Below, one piece after another: positions 58,603 through 64,000 of a stretch of 64,000 nucleotides of DNA (within the stretch, counting starts at the first letter, position 1; each line of letters starts with the position of its first letter). Location of the stretch: the NCBI GenBank assembly GCA_965203855.1, contig CBDBDN010000007.1, positions 186,001 to 250,000 of the forward strand, given 5' to 3'. This DNA is from Bin87 sp965203855. GTDB taxonomy: Bacteria > Chloroflexota > Dehalococcoidia > Lucifugimonadales > UBA3495. Made by a program: the position numbers and the translations under genes. The notes under the pieces were generated by a model, which was not told the DNA's origin, made no database searches, and saw only the letters and a program-made list of their open reading frames with translations.

Positions 58603-59918
58603 CGCCCCGCTTTCGTACCGCCGGCGCCCGGCGCACTATCCTGTCCGCGGCGGCGCTGCTGCTGGTCGGCGCATTCGCCGGATGCGGCGGCGACGCCGGG
58701 CCGGTAGCGCCGGCCGTATCCGATCCGCCCGCCGCTGCGCCGCCCGCCGCTGCGCCGCCCGCAATTGAGCCGGCAATGCCGGCCCCCTCGCCAACCGCGC
58801 CCCCCGACCGCACCGGCATCTACCCCGACAGCGTCGTTTTCGGCCAGTCCGCCGCCTTCGAAGGCCCGGCCCAGGAACTGGGCCGCAATATGCGGCTGGG
58901 CATTGCAGCCGCTTTCCACGAAAGAAACGAACAGGGCGGCGTACACGGCCGGGAGCTGGAACTGACTTCCAGAGATGACGGCTACGAACCGGACAAAGCC
59001 GTTGCCAACACCCGCGACTTTATCAGCGAGGGCGAAGTGTTCGCCCTGATTGGCGCCGTCGGCACCCCTACCTCCCGCTCCGCCACCCCGGTAGCCGCCG
59101 CCGCCGGCATCCCCTACATTGCCCCGTTCACCGGCGCCGGCTTTCTGCGCGACCCGGAATGGAACAACATCATCAACCTGCGCGCCTCCTACGCCCAGGA
59201 AACCGAAGCCATGGTAGAGCGCCTGACCACGGATCTGGGCATCAAAGACATTGCCATCGTGTACCAGGACGACTCCTTCGGGCGGGCCGGCTATTCGGGC
59301 GCCACCGCCGCCCTGGAACGCCGGGATATGGAACCCTCCGGCATCGGCGTGTATCCCCGCAACACTACCGCAGTCAAAAAAGGGCTGCTGGACATTCAGA
59401 CCAATGTAACGCCCGAAGCCGTAATCATTATCGGCGCCTACAACCCGGTGGGCGAGCTTATCCTGTGGGCCAGGCACAGCGGGCTGGAGGACGCCATCTT
59501 TATGACCGTATCCTTCGTGGGCAGCAACGCTTTGGCCGAAAAACTCGGCCCCGTCAACTCCGGCGTCTATGTTACCCAGGTCGTGCCGTTCCCCACCGAC
59601 AGCGCAATTCCCGTGGTGTCCAATTATCTGAACGCGCTGTCCGAATTCTCCCCGGAGACCGAACCCGGCTTTGTATCCCTTGAAGGCTACCTGGCCGGCC
59701 GGCTGGCCATTATCGGACTGGAACGCTGCGGCCCGGATGTCCACCGGAATTGCTTCCTGGAACAGTTCCGCCAGCCCGAACCTTTTGACATTGACGGCTT
59801 CCGACTGCAATACGGCGCTACCGACAATCAAGGCTCTGACGCCATATTCCTGACCACCATTGGCAACGACGGCAAGTACCGCTCGGTCGCTACGCTGGGC
59901 GGCAACGCCTTGCAGTAA
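58599..59918 (+). CDS. Periplasmic-binding-fold lipoprotein (Peripla_BP_6, LivJ-like) in a signalling operon
   Basis: 439 residues. Lipoprotein signal (LLLVGAFAGCGG), Pro/Ala linker, then the type I binding fold: DSVVFGQSAAFEGPAQELGRNM, LELTSRDDGYEPDKAVANTR, FALIGAVGTPTSRSATPVAA, and DLGIKDIAIVYQDDSFGRAG. It starts inside the end of the rsbW-like gene (ATGA), with no transport genes nearby; the next gene is a histidine kinase. This suggests that it is a sensory ligand-binding partner, as TorT is for TorS, not an importer subunit. The ligand may be an amino acid or amide. Confidence 0.8.
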   Translation: MTPRFRTAGARRTILSAAALLLVGAFAGCGGDAGPVAPAVSDPPAAAPPAAAPPAIEPAMPAPSPTAPPDRTGIYPDSVVFGQSAAFEGPAQELGRNMRLGIAAAFHERNEQGGVHGRELELTSRDDGYEPDKAVANTRDFISEGEVFALIGAVGTPTSRSATPVAAAAGIPYIAPFTGAGFLRDPEWNNIINLRASYAQETEAMVERLTTDLGIKDIAIVYQDDSFGRAGYSGATAALERRDMEPSGIGVYPRNTTAVKKGLLDIQTNVTPEAVIIIGAYNPVGELILWARHSGLEDAIFMTVSFVGSNALAEKLGPVNSGVYVTQVVPFPTDSAIPVVSNYLNALSEFSPETEPGFVSLEGYLAGRLAIIGLERCGPDVHRNCFLEQFRQPEPFDIDGFRLQYGATDNQGSDAIFLTTIGNDGKYRSVATLGGNALQ

Positions 59919-59941
59919 AGTAAGCAGTGCGAGGTGCCAAA

Positions 59942-62152
59942 GTGCGTAACCTGCTGCAAAACCGCTACAAGATTTCAACCCAACTCTACGCGGCAATCGG
60001 CGCCTTTGTGCTGCTTACCATTGCCGCCAGTCTGGTCGGCGTATTTTTCTTTGCCCGCGTCGGCGACGCCCAAAGCCAGGTCAACGAAGGCACCGTCCCC
60101 GAGCTGGCCGCCGCTTTCGGCGTATCCCGCTACAGCGGTACGCTCGCCGCCGCCGGCCCGCGTCTCAATGCCGCGCCCACTCCTCAAGAATGGAATGCCC
60201 TGTCAACAGACATCGACAACGCGCACGCCAGCCTTGAGGATGAACTGGAGGAGCTGGAAAAATTCGCTACGACAATCGGCGGCGCCGAAGCCGGACAGTT
60301 TCAGCTGGGCGAGATCCGCACCCAGGCCGATACCCTCCGCAACAACCTGGACGCCATCGCCGCCAACAAGCTGAAACAATCCCGTCAAATCAACAGCGCC
60401 GACGCAATGTGGCAGGAACTAACCAATCTCCGCATTGAACTGGAACAGGTACTCGTGCCGGGCATTGATGATGCTCTCTTTTTCTATCGCACCGGCTATA
60501 ACCGGCTGGGCGCGCCGCCAGCCTCCCGGGATCAGGATTTCTCGGATACCCATTCCGACCGTTACCGGCATCTTTCCGCCCTGCGGTCTGAGGGCATCCT
60601 CGCTACCCAGCTGCTGGTGCGCGCCTCCGGAGTCGCCAACGCTTCCGATGTGGAACCGCTCCTGGAGGAGTTTGAATCGGCAAAAGGCCGCATCGAAAGT
60701 AGCCTCAACGCACTGAATGAAACGCCGATACACGGCAGCGTTGCGCCCGTATTTGAGCGGCTGTTTGAAATCGGCCTGCGGCAGGGCAGCGGGTTTGACC
60801 TGATGGTGCAGCAGCGCCAGCTGGCCCGGCAGCAGGAAACCCTGCTCAGCGATAACCAGAACATCGCCCTGGGGCTGGTAAGCGAAGTAACCAAGCTGGT
60901 TGCCGTATCAGAGGACAGCGCCGCCGCCGCTACCCTCTCCTCCGAACAAGCTTTCCTTACTGGACGCACGCTGCTCATTATCATCAGCGGCGCCAGCGTC
61001 ATCGCCGCCGTATTAATTGCCTGGCTGTTCGTAGGCCGCGTGCTGTTGCGCCGCCTGGAAATGCTGTCGGAATGGATGCGGAAAATGGCCGGCGGCGACC
61101 TGGAAGCCCAAGCCCAGGCCGACATCGGCGGCAAAGACGAAATCTCCGATATGGCCGCCGCAATGGAAGTCTTCCGTCAAAACGCCCTGGAAGTCCAGCG
61201 CCTCAACCTCGTCGAGGAAATGGCCGAGGAACTCCTCAACAAAAACGAGGAACTGGAAACCGCCATGGCCGAACTGGACCGGGCGCAAGACCAGATCGTG
61301 ATGCGGGAAAAACTGGCCGCCCTCGGCGAACTTACCGCCGGCGTCGCCCACGAAATCCGCAACCCCCTCAACTTCGTCAAAAACTTCTCCGAAGGCTCCG
61401 CCGACCTGCTAGAGGAATTGCAGGAAACCCTGGACGAAAGCATCGACAAGCTGGACGAAAAACAGCAGGAGCTAATCCGCGATATATCGTCCGACCTCAG
61501 CGAAAACATGGAGCGCATCCGCACCCACGGCGAGCGCGCCGACCGCATCGTCCACGATATGCTCATGATGGGCCGCGACTCCGGCGAACACGAACTTACC
61601 GACATCAACCGCCTGCTGGACCAAAACGCCCGCCTCGCCTACCACAGCGCCCGCGCCACCAACCAGAACTTCCAAATGGAAATCGTGCAAACCGACCTGG
61701 ACCCCGAAATGGGCCAGCTGGAAGTTATCCCCCAGGACCTGGGCCGCGTGTTCCTCAATATGGTCAGCAACGCCTGCGACGCTACCGATATGAAACGCGC
61801 CGCGCCCGAAACCGACAGCGGCTATATGCCTACCCTCTGGCTCAGCACCAAACGGGACGCGGAACACGCCGACATCATCATCAAAGACAACGGGCTGGGC
61901 ATACCCGAACACCTCGTTGACCAGATTTTCAACCCGTTCTTCACCACCAAGCCTACCGACCGCGGCACCGGGCTGGGCCTCGCCATCACCAGCGACATCG
62001 TCCGCCAGCACGGCGGCACTATCCTGGTGGACACCGAAGCGGGCGAATACACGCAAATGACCATCCGGCTGCCGCTGGAGCCCTTCGCCGCCGAAACTGC
62101 CGTGGCCGAAGCAGCCGCAGCCAGCGCGGAACCAGTCGCCGCCGGAGATTAA
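59942..62152 (+). CDS. Membrane histidine kinase (TorS-like sensor, HAMP, HisKA, HATPase_c)
   Basis: 736 residues. Transmembrane helices at about 16-38 and 343-367 enclose a 300-residue helical sensor region similar in layout to TorS. HAMP follows (LLRRLEMLSEWMRKMAGGDLEAQ), then a coiled coil, HisKA with H470 (GVAHEIRNPLNFV) and an ATPase domain with MVSNACDATD (N box), IKDNGLGIPEHL (G1) and GTGLGLAITSDIV (G2). There is no receiver of its own; the likely phosphate acceptor is D61 of the REC-PP2C protein. GTG 59942 with GAGGTG five bases upstream is preferred to 59927. Confidence 0.85.
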   Translation: MRNLLQNRYKISTQLYAAIGAFVLLTIAASLVGVFFFARVGDAQSQVNEGTVPELAAAFGVSRYSGTLAAAGPRLNAAPTPQEWNALSTDIDNAHASLEDELEELEKFATTIGGAEAGQFQLGEIRTQADTLRNNLDAIAANKLKQSRQINSADAMWQELTNLRIELEQVLVPGIDDALFFYRTGYNRLGAPPASRDQDFSDTHSDRYRHLSALRSEGILATQLLVRASGVANASDVEPLLEEFESAKGRIESSLNALNETPIHGSVAPVFERLFEIGLRQGSGFDLMVQQRQLARQQETLLSDNQNIALGLVSEVTKLVAVSEDSAAAATLSSEQAFLTGRTLLIIISGASVIAAVLIAWLFVGRVLLRRLEMLSEWMRKMAGGDLEAQAQADIGGKDEISDMAAAMEVFRQNALEVQRLNLVEEMAEELLNKNEELETAMAELDRAQDQIVMREKLAALGELTAGVAHEIRNPLNFVKNFSEGSADLLEELQETLDESIDKLDEKQQELIRDISSDLSENMERIRTHGERADRIVHDMLMMGRDSGEHELTDINRLLDQNARLAYHSARATNQNFQMEIVQTDLDPEMGQLEVIPQDLGRVFLNMVSNACDATDMKRAAPETDSGYMPTLWLSTKRDAEHADIIIKDNGLGIPEHLVDQIFNPFFTTKPTDRGTGLGLAITSDIVRQHGGTILVDTEAGEYTQMTIRLPLEPFAAETAVAEAAAASAEPVAAGD

Positions 62153-62185
62153 CCGGCGGCGGGGCGAGCGCCGATTCCCCGCCGC

Positions 62186-62917
62186 TTACTCCGCGCGGGT
62201 TTCGTAGTAGCCCACCAGACTGTCCCGGCCGGCATCGTCTGGCATCCGCGCCAGCGATATGGCGTTGGGCAGAACGATGCCGCCGGAAAACACCAGCTTC
62301 ATCGCATCCTCAACCGTCATCCCCGTCTCCAGCACATGATCCTCGTTGACGAAAGCCATATTCCCCGAAGTCGGGTTGGGAACAGTCGGTATGTACACTA
62401 CCACCAGAGACTGATCCATTTCGGCTGAGTAAGCCCTTCCCGTAACGAACCCCAGGGCAACCATCCCTTCCCGCGGCCACTCCAGAAAGACGACGCGGCT
62501 GAAACGATATTGCGTCGTCAGCGTGGCCGTAGCCTGCTCGGTTACTCCGTACACCGTCTTGAGCACCGGGACGCTGTTCATCGCCGTGTTTTTCCAGCGC
62601 ATCAAAGTCCGCCCGGCAGGAACCGACAGCAGCAGCCCGACCAGGTAAAACAGCAAAATCGCGAGGAGCAAGCCCAATCCCGGGAAAACCCAGCGCGTCC
62701 AGCCCGGATCTCCCAGCGTAAAGGTGCCAATGATGGCCCGCAGTGCGGTATCCGTGTAGTCGATAACCAGCGCAACGACGATAATGGTTACCAGCAGCGG
62801 CACTAGTTCCATCAGCCCGTTCAGCGTCTTGCCCTGTATGTGGTTCTTGATGCGGCCCAACGCTCCGGGTTTGCGATTCGCAACCGGGGGCGTCGGTTCC
62901 TGATTGACGCTGCTCAT
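62186..62917 (-). CDS. DUF502-family membrane protein
   Basis: 243 residues. Two N-terminal membrane helices (LVPLLVTIIVVALVIDYTD; WVFPGLGLLLAILLFYLVGL) are followed by the typical DUF502 segment IPVLKTVY-like NSVPVLKTVYGVTEQATATL, FSRVVFLEWPREGMVALGFVTG, VVVYIPTVPNPTSGNMAFV and SGGIVLP. DUF502 proteins are widespread and of unknown role. It is convergent with the signalling operon. Confidence 0.85.
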   Translation of the reverse strand: MSSVNQEPTPPVANRKPGALGRIKNHIQGKTLNGLMELVPLLVTIIVVALVIDYTDTALRAIIGTFTLGDPGWTRWVFPGLGLLLAILLFYLVGLLLSVPAGRTLMRWKNTAMNSVPVLKTVYGVTEQATATLTTQYRFSRVVFLEWPREGMVALGFVTGRAYSAEMDQSLVVVYIPTVPNPTSGNMAFVNEDHVLETGMTVEDAMKLVFSGGIVLPNAISLARMPDDAGRDSLVGYYETRAE

Positions 62918-63068
62918 ATCGTTATCTCGCCTCTGCTAGGCCGCCAGCGGGATGCAATAGAATGGAACGGAATGAATATCTGCCAGCCTGTCGGCGCCAA
63001 CAGGCTAACATAATTCCCCAATATGGGCAAACGCCGCCCCGCATCAACCAGCATTCCAAGCCATCCCA

Positions 63069-63169
63069 ACCGGCATTCCGGCGCAAGCCAGAATCCACGT
63101 CGTCCCCGGCGTTGACCACATCATCCCCGTGGATGTCTCCTAACCGTCATTCCGGCGCAAGCCGGAATC
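63069..63169. repeat. Two RPTs
   Basis: RPTs at 63069-63095 (one stem change) and 63143-63169 between the DUF502 gene and the IS30 remnant. A further half-copy, CCGTCATTCC, at 63188 touches the IS left end. Confidence 0.75.
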
Positions 63170-63202
63170 CACGCCCAAACCCCAGTGCCGTCATTCCAAA
63201 CT

Positions 63203-64000
63203 GTGGGTTCACATTTCAAGCGCAACGCGGCGGCGGCGAATACTGCGGCGGGCGCCCGGTAGCCAAGGCGCTGCCGGGGCGTATTGTGGTACGCCTGAAT
63301 TGCAGCGGTGAGCTGCGACGCCCGGATTTGTTCAAGTCGGTGCAGCGCGGCAGAAACTGCCGCAGCCGGCCGCTGGCATTCTCAATTCCACCATTCTGCC
63401 ACGGCGACAGCATCCGCAGCAGCGCGGCCCCGATTGCCGAACTGCATCAAGGTAGCCTCCAAATGGCCGGGCGTGCGGCGGTCAGCGGCCTCCGGACTGC
63501 GCCCGGGTTGTGTTGGGATTAGTGGCGGCGTCCCGCCCGGAATGCGGACGATGGCATTGCCGCAGCGCCGCCCGCGCCGGCCCCGCTTGGACTTGCCCCG
63601 CGGCAGGTAAAGCCGCCAGGAGCAGTTCTTGGTGCGGGCCAGTTGAGCGTAGATGAAGCGGTAGATGCTTTCGTGGGAGGTGACCGGGCGTCCGTAATCC
63701 GGGGCCAGGCGGCCCGACGCCTGGGCCGGCGACCAGCCGGCGCGCAACCCGGACCGCACATCATCCCGCAAGGGGGCGCCCCGTTCCAGTCGGGCGCCCC
63801 GCCAGCCGAGGGCTTGGGCCTGCTGTTGCGCGTATGCGTGCTGATAGCCGCCGTTGGCGGAGACATTGCGGTTTAGCTCCCGCGAGATGGCAGACGACGC
63901 GCGATCCAAAGCGGCCGCGATTTCGGGGACGGAGCAGCCCGCGGTCCATAAGCGGGCAATTTCGCAGCGCTCAACGATGCTGAGTTGCTGATAGCGCGTT
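63203..64000 (-). mobile_element. IS30-family element, copy 2, internally deleted and cut by window end
   Basis: Left end (TGTGGGTTCACATTTCAAG) matches copy 1. Relative to copy 1 it lacks two internal segments: one between the GCCACGGCGAC and AGCATCCGC stretches at about 63400-63416, and a second directly after. The right end lies beyond the window. Confidence 0.75.
63382..64000 (-). pseudogene. IS30 transposase remnant, copy 2
   Basis: The N-terminal part is readable from the window edge (RYQQLSIVERCEIARL) through HESIYRFIYAQLARTKN. Beyond it the catalytic motif is changed to GHLEATLM (first Asp lost) and the FDNGTEF segment is deleted. The frame ends in ADAVAVAEWWN. It keeps CAA where copy 1 has TAG. 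It is dead as a transposase. Confidence 0.75.

Noticed and set aside
58599..59918. Amino acid ABC importer subunit
   Set aside because: The fold fits LivJ, but no permease or ATPase gene is near and the gene is translationally coupled to signalling genes; a sensor role is more likely.

Overview
The window is a high-GC bacterial chromosome fragment, most likely from a Chloroflexota-type bacterium (SAR202/Dehalococcoidia-like or a sponge-associated relative). This placement is inference only, from the mix of LLM flavin oxidoreductase, NIPSNAP, CoA-transferase, DUF502, arylsulfotransferase and GLUG-repeat secreted proteins, many lipoproteins with Pro/Thr/Ala linkers, and hundreds of bases of short palindromic repeats. 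Five tRNAs, RNase P RNA and infC-rpmI-rplT show it is chromosomal. Sigma-70-type promoters with 16-18 nt spacers can be read in front of most RNA genes.

Layout. 1-11.7 kb: the end of an arsenite methyltransferase, three tandem Uma2-family nuclease genes (exact 672-bp period), a PIG-L deacetylase, two MFS transporters, a zeta-like toxin with a 59-residue partner, a two-subunit CoA-transferase, an OLD-like ATPase with a TOPRIM-like partner, and an SDR. 11.9-21.1 kb: secreted and surface proteins, namely a gluzincin lipoprotein, a heptad-repeat coiled-coil protein, an arylsulfotransferase, and two tandem GLUG-repeat proteins. 21.4-29.6 kb: housekeeping and metabolism (DMT transporter, PlsY, IlvE, LLM oxidoreductase, NIPSNAP, HtrA) and four tRNAs. 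30-36 kb: a peptide ABC importer without its ATPases and a broken arylsulfotransferase. 36-45.4 kb: alcohol dehydrogenase, endonuclease IV, zincin, PgpA, a secreted poly-proline protein, YbeY and an amidohydrolase, separated by dense repeat arrays. 45.5-46.6 kb: an IS30 element with an in-frame stop. 47-56 kb: PAC2 protein, M20 peptidase, a decayed VapBC locus, infC-rpmI-rplT, a second secreted poly-proline protein, a ComDE-like TPP decarboxylase and rnpB. 56.4-62.9 kb: tRNA-Ile, a complete partner-switching signalling operon (STAS, REC-PP2C, HATPase, binding lipoprotein, histidine kinase) and a DUF502 protein. 63.2-64 kb: a decayed second IS30 copy cut by the window edge.

The most unusual signal is a set of three long G/C homopolymers (20, 21 and 14 bases). 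Each lies at the signal-peptide region of a gene for an exported protein. At 40.2 kb the tract length keeps the gene in frame. At 53.3 kb (a paralogue) and 34.2 kb it puts the leader out of frame. This looks like slipped-strand phase variation of secreted proteins, although homopolymer sequencing error must be excluded. A second signal is a family of palindromic repeats with GNRA-type loops that also occur as inverted pairs, forming 85-101 bp MITE-like elements. A third is the five-gene signalling operon, which appears to run from an extracytoplasmic ligand through a kinase to a REC-phosphatase and an anti-sigma switch.
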